A DNA stretch of 14,422 bases, taken from assembly GCA_903903765.1 (NCBI GenBank), contig CAIVAH010000025.1, positions 1 to 14,422 on the forward strand, in the 5' to 3' direction. Source of the stretch: an uncultured Methylococcaceae bacterium (lineage in GTDB: Bacteria; Pseudomonadota; Gammaproteobacteria; Methylococcales; Methylomonadaceae). The notes below the pieces were generated by a model, which saw nothing but the letters and a program-made list of their open reading frames with translations, was not told where the DNA came from and ran no database searches. Positions 1 through 6,995 of the stretch are shown piece after piece (the first letter of the stretch is position 1; each line of letters starts with the position of its first letter). The position numbers and the translations under genes are program-made.

Positions 1-266
1 TAGACATATCACAATTTTGCTTAGAATCCATACAACTTAATAAAGGTGATAGTTTAATTCTGTATACAGATGGCATCAATGAAGCCATGAACATTCATTA
101 TGAAGAATACGGTGATGAACGTTTTAGCGAATTAATCACTGGTTTAAATGAATTAAATGCACAAGAATTAGTTGAGACTATTACTCAAGATGTGCTGAAT
201 TTTACTGTTGGCGCTGAACAATCAGATGACATAACCTTATTAACTTTAAAAATTGCAAAACAGTAA
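1..266 (+). CDS. SpoIIE/RsbU-type PP2C serine phosphatase, C-terminal fragment
   Basis: The open frame enters from the left edge (first full codon at 3) and stops at 264-266, leaving 87 residues. They contain the C-terminal hallmarks of SpoIIE/RsbU PP2C phosphatases: a GDSLILYTDGINEA block, where the Asp of TDG is a family metal ligand, then a YGDERF element, and near the end an EQSDDITLL block with the second metal-binding Asp pair. Family members remove phosphate from a serine on STAS-domain antagonist proteins. The N-terminal part, where a receiver, HAMP or other sensor domain would sit, lies outside the window. The kinase gene follows after 16 bases, so the pair probably forms the opposing arms of one partner switch. 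Family is confident; sensor and target are inferred. Only the STAS genes in this same run are obvious targets. Confidence 0.9.
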   Translation, partial: DISQFCLESIQLNKGDSLILYTDGINEAMNIHYEEYGDERFSELITGLNELNAQELVETITQDVLNFTVGAEQSDDITLLTLKIAKQ

Positions 267-282
267 TTACGGATTTTAGTTT

Positions 283-699
283 ATGACTGATCACCATTTT
301 TATAAACAAATTACGAATGATTTAGAGGAACTGCCTCTCATAGCTGAGGCAATAGAATTATTTGCGGAACAAGCAGATTGGTCCGCAGCCATTGTTATGC
401 AACTCAATCTTGTTATAGAAGAATTAATCGTAAATACCATAAATTATGGTTACACAAATGGCCGAACTGGTCAGATACAAATATCCATAAACACCAATAG
501 TCAATGCATTTTGCTTGAAATTACAGATGATGGTGATGCTTTTAATCCTTTAGATAAGGCTCTACCCGATACGACTTTAGAAATAGAAGATAGACCTATT
601 GGAGGCTTAGGCATATTTTTAGTTAAAAACTACATGGATACTTTTAAATATGAATATATAGAAGGCAAAAATTGTCTAAGTTTAAGTAAACAACTTTAA
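283..699 (+). CDS. RsbW-type serine kinase / ATP-binding switch protein
   Basis: A 138-residue protein made of a single GHKL (HATPase_c_2) ATPase domain, the size of RsbW/SpoIIAB. The N-box is at about residues 43-54, with E47 and N51 in the E-x-x-x-N spacing (catalytic base and Mg ligand). The G1 box is D82-x-G84-x-x-F87-x-P89. The G2 box is GGLGIFLVK at 107-115. All ATP-binding elements look intact, so the kinase should be active. Known family members phosphorylate a serine in a STAS partner and bind either that partner or a target such as a sigma factor. No sigma factor is visible here, so the target may be one of the two STAS proteins or the permease downstream. The start ATG follows the phosphatase stop by 16 bases; only a weak GGA lies upstream. 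Confidence 0.92.
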   Translation: MTDHHFYKQITNDLEELPLIAEAIELFAEQADWSAAIVMQLNLVIEELIVNTINYGYTNGRTGQIQISINTNSQCILLEITDDGDAFNPLDKALPDTTLEIEDRPIGGLGIFLVKNYMDTFKYEYIEGKNCLSLSKQL

Positions 700-750
700 C
701 ATCTATAAAAAAACAGCGCAGTTATCCAACAGTTAAATAGGTTATTTATA

Positions 751-2754
751 ATGAGTGAAACAAGTAAACGCATCGGTTTATCTTTAGGCTTAATCATTCT
801 CTGCAGTGCTTTATTGCTTTGGTCAGATAGACATAATTACCATAGTTCAGCTAAATTAACACCTCAGGTTTTAAAAACAACTCCTATTGCGGTTCTACAA
901 TTAAGTTCAAGCCCCGTTGCAGAAGACATTCGTATTGGGATATTAGATATGCTAGAAGCTAAAGGCTTTAAAAATGGTAATAATCTAGATATAACAACCT
1001 ATAATCCAGAAGGTGATTTACCTACCGCTAACTTAATGGCACAAAAGATCGTCAGTGGTAATTATAAATTGGCGATATCTATTACTACTTTAATGTTACA
1101 GACCTTAGCAAATGCCAACCGATCCAGCCATGTTACCCATGTGTTCGGCGGAGTAACTTCACCAGTTATTGCAGGTGTAGGTATTAAAGAAATTGATAGT
1201 TTAGATAAGCCTTCGTATTTAACTGGAATTGGTACACCACTACCAGTAGATGAAATCTTTAAAATTGCAAAACAACTTAACCCTAAACTAAAAACTGTTG
1301 GCGTTGTATGGAATCCTGCAGAAGTTAATTCAGAATTTGCTACAAAACAAGCGCGTAAAATTTCAAATGAGTTGGGAATAACGTTACTTGAAGCGCCAAT
1401 CGAACAAACAAAAGACATACGTGAAGCTGCCCAATCATTAGTCACTAGAAGAATAGACGCTATTTGGACAGGGGGTGATGCCACTGTCAATACTAATATT
1501 CACGCTCTTATTGAAGTGGCAAATAGTGCAAAGATACCCTTATTTTCGAACTACTATGGACATACTAAAGAAGGTGGATTATTTGATTATGGTTCTGATT
1601 ATCATGAAGTAGGTAAACAAGTTGGAAGCATAGTTGCTGATATTTTAAATGGCAAAGAACCTAATGCTATTCCAGTTCAAAATTTTACTCCAAAAAAAGT
1701 TATTTTAAATGAACAAGTTCGTAAATCGTTAAAAGACACATGGGTCTTCACTCCTGAATTGTATAAAAAAGCCATCACCATCATTGATGAAAATGGTGTA
1801 GTTAATTCTATTAATACTAACGAAGCAAACCCGCAAACTAAAGCATCTAGCATCAATATCGATCCCAATAAACACTATAACGTTGGTTTAGCTTATTTTG
1901 CGCCCGAACCCGGTATTGATTCAGTATTAGCCGGTTTAAATGCACAATTAAAACTTTTAGGTTTAGAAGAAGGTAAAAACTTAAGCTTTAAGACTATGCA
2001 TGCCCAAGGTGAAATTGCCCAAATCTCTACAATAGGGCAAGTATTAGACAGTAGTGATGTAGATGCCATTTTAACCTTAACTACACCAGTTCTTCAGGGG
2101 GTGGGCATGATGTCAAAACATAAGCCCGTCGTTTTTACTTATGTAACTGACCCGATTGCAGCCGGTGCAGGAAAATCATTTACCGAGCATTTACCCCATT
2201 TGACGGGTATAGGCTCATTTCCACCAATAGAAGACATGCTAACGGTTACACAAAAAGTATTACCTAACATTCATAAAATAGGCACTTTATATAATCCTAG
2301 TGAAGTTAATTCAGTTAAAGTGGCCAGCGTCATGCGAGATCTTTGTAAACAAAAAGGTTTTGAATTTATAGAGGCGCCTATCAATACGACAGCAGACGCG
2401 GTGCAAGCAGCCCAAAGCTTAGCAGCACAAAACATTGAGGCGATCTTATCAGTAAGCGACAATACCATGTACCAAGCTTTAGACGCTATTACTGATGTAG
2501 CCACAAAAAATCATATTCCCGTAGTATTGGATCAACCTGAGTTTATTAGTCATGAAGCGTTAATGGTGGTAGGTGTTGATTATAAAGAAAGTGGTAGTTC
2601 TGCCGCAGAACCTTTGGCGCAAATTTTAACCGGTACTAATCCTGCTTCAATACCCTTTAGAAATGTGAGTAAAAAAGTCATTCTATTAAACGATAAAGTC
2701 GCAAAAAACTTAAATATCGTGTTTCCAGACGAAGTTCGGGCCATGATCAAATAA
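751..2754 (+). CDS. ABC transporter solute-binding protein, tandem duplicated (ABC_sub_bind/TrpX-like), membrane anchored
   Basis: A 667-residue protein with one N-terminal hydrophobic segment (about 8-24) that lacks a convincing lipobox or Ala-x-Ala cleavage site, so it is probably an uncleaved anchor exposing the rest to the periplasm. Two homologous binding domains follow, about 45-345 and 375-660, each resembling the ABC_sub_bind (PF04392) type. Matching blocks are 327 residues apart: TGIG at 158 and 485, NPxEVNS at 188 and 515, EAPI at 214 and 541, AAQSL at 226 and 553. Usual family members have one domain of about 300-340 residues. Characterised relatives bind tryptophan or tyrosine, but specificity here is not readable. 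It is the logical partner of the permease and ATPase downstream, although a STAS gene separates them. A weak AGG precedes the ATG by about ten bases. Confidence 0.88.
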   Translation: MSETSKRIGLSLGLIILCSALLLWSDRHNYHSSAKLTPQVLKTTPIAVLQLSSSPVAEDIRIGILDMLEAKGFKNGNNLDITTYNPEGDLPTANLMAQKIVSGNYKLAISITTLMLQTLANANRSSHVTHVFGGVTSPVIAGVGIKEIDSLDKPSYLTGIGTPLPVDEIFKIAKQLNPKLKTVGVVWNPAEVNSEFATKQARKISNELGITLLEAPIEQTKDIREAAQSLVTRRIDAIWTGGDATVNTNIHALIEVANSAKIPLFSNYYGHTKEGGLFDYGSDYHEVGKQVGSIVADILNGKEPNAIPVQNFTPKKVILNEQVRKSLKDTWVFTPELYKKAITIIDENGVVNSINTNEANPQTKASSINIDPNKHYNVGLAYFAPEPGIDSVLAGLNAQLKLLGLEEGKNLSFKTMHAQGEIAQISTIGQVLDSSDVDAILTLTTPVLQGVGMMSKHKPVVFTYVTDPIAAGAGKSFTEHLPHLTGIGSFPPIEDMLTVTQKVLPNIHKIGTLYNPSEVNSVKVASVMRDLCKQKGFEFIEAPINTTADAVQAAQSLAAQNIEAILSVSDNTMYQALDAITDVATKNHIPVVLDQPEFISHEALMVVGVDYKESGSSAAEPLAQILTGTNPASIPFRNVSKKVILLNDKVAKNLNIVFPDEVRAMIK

Positions 2755-2797
2755 ATATAAATATACGCGATAAGCAATAATTAATGAGAGATTAGCA

Positions 2798-4030
2798 ATG
2801 GAAATAACTTCCCAACTCCTTAATGATGAAACAGTCATTAAATTAAGCGGTAGACTTGATGCCAATTGGAGCAGTTCTGTAGATAAAACCCTACAAGATA
2901 CTATTTATGCTGGCTCACATAAAATTGCTTTAGATTTAGAGCAAGTTAGTTATATTAGTTCTGCCGGCATTAGAGTACTAGTGATTCTTATAAAAAACCT
3001 TAAAGCACTGGGTGGTACTTTTAGACTTATCAATGCTTCACCAGAAGTATCTGAAGTATTAAATTTAGTCGGCTTTACACAACTCTTATCGACTCTTAAG
3101 CAAGATACCGTTAATACTAATGCGCTACCCAATACGCACCCTGAAGTTGAACAATTACAACTGGCAGATAATGAATATTCAGTTTATACCCTTGATAAAC
3201 AAGCCAAACAATCAGGAGAGGTTATTGGAGATTCCCATTTAGCGGGTCATGAATTGACGATGAGCAGTTTGCCCGTTAATCATGATAGTTGGATCATTGG
3301 TCAAGGTTGTTTGGGAACTAGTCCTTATGAAAAAAACAGTGCTGGCGAACTATTAGCTGTGGCAGGATTGGCGATTGCTTTACCCGGTGATGCAGAACAA
3401 GCGGACTGGATACAAAAAGAACAAGAATTAACTCCACAAGTGGGAGTATTTCATGGCCTAAGTGTCAGCGGGAACTTTCGATATTTACTAAGATTTGGCG
3501 AAACCGCTGGTTCATTACCTTTAAAACTCAGTGAATTAACTAAAGCCGCTTTAGAAATTTGTGCTTGTGATACTGTATCTTTTGTGGCCTTAGCAGAAAC
3601 TGCGCACTTAATCGGTGCAGTCACCCAACTATCACCTGAACAATATCCCACAGATTTTTTTGCCTTTCCAGGTATACGTGATCGCTTGTTGTTTACAGCA
3701 GAACCCGCATACGCAAATGAAACCTGTTTAATCATTGGGATTATTTCAAGAAACCCTGCTCATCCATTAGCCAGTCAATTGAGACCTTTAGCAGATGACT
3801 CTGACCTATCTATTCATGCGCATGCAGGCATTGTACCGTTTAGCCCCATCAAAAAAGGCTACATTGAATTAACTGAATCTTTAGATAAATTTATGAATGC
3901 TCAAACAATCCGCGGGGTATTACATTTATTAAATGATGATAGAGACGGTGTAGGAGTAGGTGAAAGTTATTTGCGTAGAGGTGCTTTATGGTGTGCACCT
4001 GTAAACTTTAATGGAGAATCTCTAACATGA
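2798..4030 (+). CDS. STAS domain protein fused to a large unrecognised C-terminal domain
   Basis: Residues 1-103 form a STAS (anti-sigma-factor antagonist) domain. The conserved loop reads YISSAGIRVL at 52-61; S55 aligns with the serine that RsbW-type kinases phosphorylate in SpoIIAA/RsbV. A short polar linker (about 104-145) leads to a domain of roughly 260 residues (about 146-405) that I do not recognise. It contains GLAIALPG (190-197), an AETAHLIGA segment (266-274), a HAH motif at 340-342, and a conserved-looking tail with VLHLLNDDRDGVGVG (374-388) and RRGALWCAP (393-401). It has no obvious membrane segment, so it is likely cytoplasmic. The stop overlaps the permease start by four bases (ATGA), implying translational coupling and possibly physical association. 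The STAS call is firm; the role as a switch acting on the transporter is inferred. Confidence 0.85.
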   Translation: MEITSQLLNDETVIKLSGRLDANWSSSVDKTLQDTIYAGSHKIALDLEQVSYISSAGIRVLVILIKNLKALGGTFRLINASPEVSEVLNLVGFTQLLSTLKQDTVNTNALPNTHPEVEQLQLADNEYSVYTLDKQAKQSGEVIGDSHLAGHELTMSSLPVNHDSWIIGQGCLGTSPYEKNSAGELLAVAGLAIALPGDAEQADWIQKEQELTPQVGVFHGLSVSGNFRYLLRFGETAGSLPLKLSELTKAALEICACDTVSFVALAETAHLIGAVTQLSPEQYPTDFFAFPGIRDRLLFTAEPAYANETCLIIGIISRNPAHPLASQLRPLADDSDLSIHAHAGIVPFSPIKKGYIELTESLDKFMNAQTIRGVLHLLNDDRDGVGVGESYLRRGALWCAPVNFNGESLT

Positions 4031-4962
4031 CACTATTAATTGGCGCATTAACATTAGGCATTATATTATCTTTATTAGCTTTGGGTGTATACATATCGTA
4101 TCGTATCTTTGATATTGCAGACATTAGCGTTGATGGCTCGATTACCTTTGGAGCAGCAGTTTGTAGTGTGCTGTTAGTCCAAATGGGTGTGCATCCTTTA
4201 TGGGCAACACTCGCAGGCTTTTTATCAGGTGCTATTGCTGGCACTGTCAGTGGTATTCTACAAACCCATTTTAAAATTAATCCATTACTATCAGGCATCT
4301 TAGTGATGACAGGATTATATTCAGTTAATTTACATGTAATGGGAAGAAGTAATATTCCCTTTTTAGGCACCGTTACCCTATCTACTTATTGTGAGAAACT
4401 GGGTAACATAGTTTTTGGTGGTAATGAAACTCTGTTACTAGGTTGGACAGTTTCTACAACGGACTTAATGACCCTTATTTTAATGTTTTTATTAGTTAGT
4501 AGTATTTCCCTAGTCTTATGGTTATTTTTCCATACTGATTTAGGCACGGCTATGCGAGCCTCAGGTGATAATCCGCAAATGATAAGAGCATTGGGTGGTA
4601 ATGTAGAATATTACAAAATATTTGGTTTAGCTCTTTCAAATGGCTTAGTAGGATTAGCTGGCGCGTTATGGGCTCAATATCAAAATTTCGCTGATGTCCA
4701 AATGGGTATAGGTATGGTGGTTTGGGGCTTAGCAAGTGTTATTATCGGAGAAGCCTTAGCTGGCACAGCCAGTGTAGGTACGGCAATTATTGGTACTATT
4801 ATTGGCTCGATATTATTCAGACAATTAGTTGCTATCGCTTTATCGTTTGGCTTAAACCCAAATGATTTAAAATTGATAACCGCCCTCTTTGTATTTGCTG
4901 CTTTAATTTTACCCAATATGCTGAGTAAATTGTCTGTCGGTAAACGTAAGGAGGCGCTATGA
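4027..4962 (+). CDS. ABC transporter permease (BPD_transp_2 / TrpY-like)
   Basis: A 311-residue, strongly hydrophobic inner-membrane protein with about eight or nine predicted transmembrane stretches, in the LivH/RbsC-type permease class. Recognisable segments include FDIADISVDGSITFGAA near residues 28-44, typical of permeases paired with ABC_sub_bind solute-binding proteins. GTAMRASGDNPQMIRALGG is the cytoplasmic coupling loop that contacts the ATPase. The ATG at 4027 overlaps the STAS-fusion stop (ATGA), and GGAG at 4013-4016 gives a well-spaced ribosome site. The 3' end overlaps the ATPase start by another ATGA. Relatives import aromatic amino acids or other small solutes; the substrate here is unknown. 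The sandwiching between a STAS gene and the ATPase is unusual for this class. Confidence 0.9.
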   Translation: MTLLIGALTLGIILSLLALGVYISYRIFDIADISVDGSITFGAAVCSVLLVQMGVHPLWATLAGFLSGAIAGTVSGILQTHFKINPLLSGILVMTGLYSVNLHVMGRSNIPFLGTVTLSTYCEKLGNIVFGGNETLLLGWTVSTTDLMTLILMFLLVSSISLVLWLFFHTDLGTAMRASGDNPQMIRALGGNVEYYKIFGLALSNGLVGLAGALWAQYQNFADVQMGIGMVVWGLASVIIGEALAGTASVGTAIIGTIIGSILFRQLVAIALSFGLNPNDLKLITALFVFAALILPNMLSKLSVGKRKEAL

Positions 4963-5810
4963 GCAATCAACAAACAAACGCGTCTTTAAACCCTACACTC
5001 GTTAAATTGACTGACGTCTTTAAGACTTTTAATGCCGGTACCGTTAATGAAGTTCGTCCCATGCAAGGCGTTAACTTAACAATAACCGAAGGATCATTTG
5101 TTATAGTTTTGGGAGGTAATGGTTCTGGTAAATCAACGTTGCTTAACGCCATTGCCGGTAGTTTTCCAATCGATAATGGGACAATTGAATTGGATGGTCA
5201 AGACGTTACACAATGGCCAGAACACAAACGAGCTATCTTAATTGGTCGTGTATTCCAGAACCCCTTCTCGGGAACAGCACCCTCAATGTCTATTTTAGAT
5301 AACTTTTCTTTAGCGGCTAAACGTGGAAAATTTAGAGGTTTAAGTTGGGCACATTCCTCTAAACTACAAGATGAATTAAAAGATCGAGTGAGCGAACTAA
5401 AAATGGGCTTAGAAAACCGTTTGGATACCGCTATCGGCTCTTTATCTGGCGGTCAAAGACAAGCCTTAACTTTATTAATGGCCACTTGGCTAAAACCAAA
5501 ATTACTTTTATTAGATGAACATACTGCGGCCCTTGATCCTAAAAGTGCTGACCAAGTGATTGCTTTGACTGATCAAATCATCGCTAAAGAAAAATTAACC
5601 ACCTTAATGGTTACCCACTCTATGCAACAAGCGATTAATTTGGGTGATCGTATAATTATGATGCATAAAGGCAATGTATTACATGATGTTAATGCAAATG
5701 AAAAACAACGCTTAAGAGTTGATGATTTACTGTCAAGATTTGAGAATGTCCGACGCAGAGAATTATTAGACGAAAGTGTGGCCGATTTACTAAGACTAAG
5801 ATATATTTAA
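4959..5810 (+). CDS. ABC transporter ATP-binding protein (TrpZ-like)
   Basis: A 283-residue ABC ATPase with all motifs: Walker A GGNGSGKST at 52-60, Q-loop Q100, signature LSGGQ at 162-166, Walker B LLLLDEH at 182-188 with catalytic E187, and switch H220. It powers the permease encoded just upstream, using the solute-binding protein at 751-2754. The start ATG overlaps the permease stop by four bases and is preceded by AAGGAGG (4948-4954), the strongest Shine-Dalgarno sequence noted in the + strand run, so high ATPase expression is plausible. The last 35 or so residues (RLRVDDLLSRFENVRRREL onward) form a charged helical tail beyond the core fold that ends in leucine-rich residues, as in relatives of this family. 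The next gene is 57 bases away; that gap is AT-rich but shows no good promoter. Confidence 0.93.
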   Translation: MSNQQTNASLNPTLVKLTDVFKTFNAGTVNEVRPMQGVNLTITEGSFVIVLGGNGSGKSTLLNAIAGSFPIDNGTIELDGQDVTQWPEHKRAILIGRVFQNPFSGTAPSMSILDNFSLAAKRGKFRGLSWAHSSKLQDELKDRVSELKMGLENRLDTAIGSLSGGQRQALTLLMATWLKPKLLLLDEHTAALDPKSADQVIALTDQIIAKEKLTTLMVTHSMQQAINLGDRIIMMHKGNVLHDVNANEKQRLRVDDLLSRFENVRRRELLDESVADLLRLRYI

Positions 5811-5867
5811 TCATATCAACTATATTATTTATATTACCCTTTAAAACTAACTTAGACATAAACTGAC

Positions 5868-6254
5868 ATGAGTAGAAAAATATTAATAACAGACGACGAA
5901 CCTCATATTAGGTTATTACTTGAACAAGCCCTAGAAGAATTAGAAGATCATGATGTGGATTTCTTCTTTGCAGAAAATGGCGAAATTGCATTAGAAATCA
6001 TTGAAACAGAAAAACCGCAACTCGTATTACTGGATGTAATGATGCCTAAAATGAATGGTTTTGATGTTTGTAAAACTGTTAAGAAGGACTGGGGCTTAGA
6101 TGATGTTTTTATCATCATGCTAACAGCAAAAGGCCAAGAATATGATAAAGAAAAGGGTCAAGAAGTCGGCGCTAATCTATATATTACAAAACCCTTCAAT
6201 CCAGATGAAATAATGGCGCATGCCCTTAAAGTATTTGATATTGAGTTAGATTAA
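5868..6254 (+). CDS. Stand-alone response-regulator receiver (CheY-like)
   Basis: A 128-residue single receiver domain without an output domain. The acidic pair D9-D10 coordinates Mg, D56 in LLDVMMPKMNGF is the phospho-acceptor, and T86 (MLTAKG) and K108 (ITKPF) complete the conserved site, so phosphorylation should work. Single-domain receivers act through protein-protein contact, here possibly with the phosphatase, a histidine kinase elsewhere, or one of the switch proteins. No histidine kinase is encoded in the window, so its phosphodonor is unknown. The MMPKMNGFDV sequence and the length are ordinary for the family. The gap upstream (57 bases) and downstream (43 bases) suggest it still belongs to the same transcript, although an internal promoter cannot be excluded. 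No clear Shine-Dalgarno sequence precedes the ATG. Confidence 0.92.
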   Translation: MSRKILITDDEPHIRLLLEQALEELEDHDVDFFFAENGEIALEIIETEKPQLVLLDVMMPKMNGFDVCKTVKKDWGLDDVFIIMLTAKGQEYDKEKGQEVGANLYITKPFNPDEIMAHALKVFDIELD

Positions 6255-6297
6255 TCCTACAGACTTTATTCTTAACCTAGATTCCGAAACAACTAAT

Positions 6298-6987
6298 ATG
6301 CAAGCTTTTATTCATCCGACCTTAAATAAATTATTAGACGGTATAAAAAACTTCCAGCAACGTGCCTATGATCAGCAACTGTTCAATATGCATGACTTAG
6401 TGGAAGACGGACAACACCCTAAGGTTTTATTAATTTCTTGCAGTGATTCACGAGTTGATCCTGCCATATTAACCAATGCAGCACCGGGTGATTTATTCGT
6501 CTTACGTAATGTTGCTAATCTAGCCCCCAATTATGAATTGGATAGTAAATATGATGGCGCTCGGTCTGCTATCGAATATGCTGTTAGGGATTTATTAGTA
6601 GAACATATTGTTATACTCGGCCATGCCCATTGTGGGGGGATCAAAGCCTTGCTTAAATCATTATCTGGACAAACCATTCCAAGAGATTTTATTGGTGACT
6701 GGGTATCCATTGCTAAAGACGGTTGTGAACGCTATGTGATTGAGCAATTGGGTGATCTAAATAAACCTTTAAGTGACTCAGATTTAGAAAACTTACATGA
6801 ACATATCCATTTACTAGAACGTGCCTCTATACGTGGCTCTTTAGATAACTTATTAACTTATCCTTGGATAAAAGAACGTGTTGAGGCAGGTAATCTCCAA
6901 TTACACGGTTGGTGGTTTGATTTAGAAACCGGTGATTTATGGGCGACTGATGCAGAAAACGCTGTGTTTTTACCGGTAATAGACTAA
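6298..6987 (+). CDS. Beta-class carbonic anhydrase
   Basis: A 229-residue beta-carbonic anhydrase, catalysing CO2 + H2O to bicarbonate and proton. Zinc ligands are C48, H109 and C112. The CSDSR motif at 48-52 supplies the catalytic D50-R52 pair, and GHAHCGGIKAL spans 108-118. The C-terminal RASIRGSLDNL and LHGWWFDLETGDLW segments are also typical of proteobacterial members. There is no signal peptide, so it should be cytoplasmic. The next gene, a membrane permease, starts only eight bases after the stop, which suggests coupled expression and possibly joint handling of bicarbonate. Carbonic anhydrase next to a transporter of this fold is a recurring theme for bicarbonate uptake in the related SulP family, but here the link is inferred. 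Base composition resembles its neighbours. Confidence 0.95.
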   Translation: MQAFIHPTLNKLLDGIKNFQQRAYDQQLFNMHDLVEDGQHPKVLLISCSDSRVDPAILTNAAPGDLFVLRNVANLAPNYELDSKYDGARSAIEYAVRDLLVEHIVILGHAHCGGIKALLKSLSGQTIPRDFIGDWVSIAKDGCERYVIEQLGDLNKPLSDSDLENLHEHIHLLERASIRGSLDNLLTYPWIKERVEAGNLQLHGWWFDLETGDLWATDAENAVFLPVID

Positions 6988-6995
6988 ACATAACC

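Noticed and set aside
751-830. Lipoprotein signal in the solute-binding protein because of Cys18
   Set aside because: The residues before the cysteine (Ile-Ile-Leu) do not fit a lipobox, and the cysteine lies in the middle of the hydrophobic segment.
1062-1490. A 142-codon open frame on the - strand inside the solute-binding protein gene
   Set aside because: It lies wholly within a strongly supported gene, its product shows no recognisable domain, and it has no sensible neighbours; it is a shadow frame.
4008-4370. A 120-codon - strand frame opposite the permease start
   Set aside because: It is antisense to the coupled STAS/permease junction; the product is proline- and lysine-rich without a family, as expected for the complement of a membrane-protein gene.
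5811-5867. Possible internal promoter (TATATT-like boxes) before the receiver gene
   Set aside because: The stretch is AT-rich and has no -35-like sequence at suitable spacing, so the matches could be chance.
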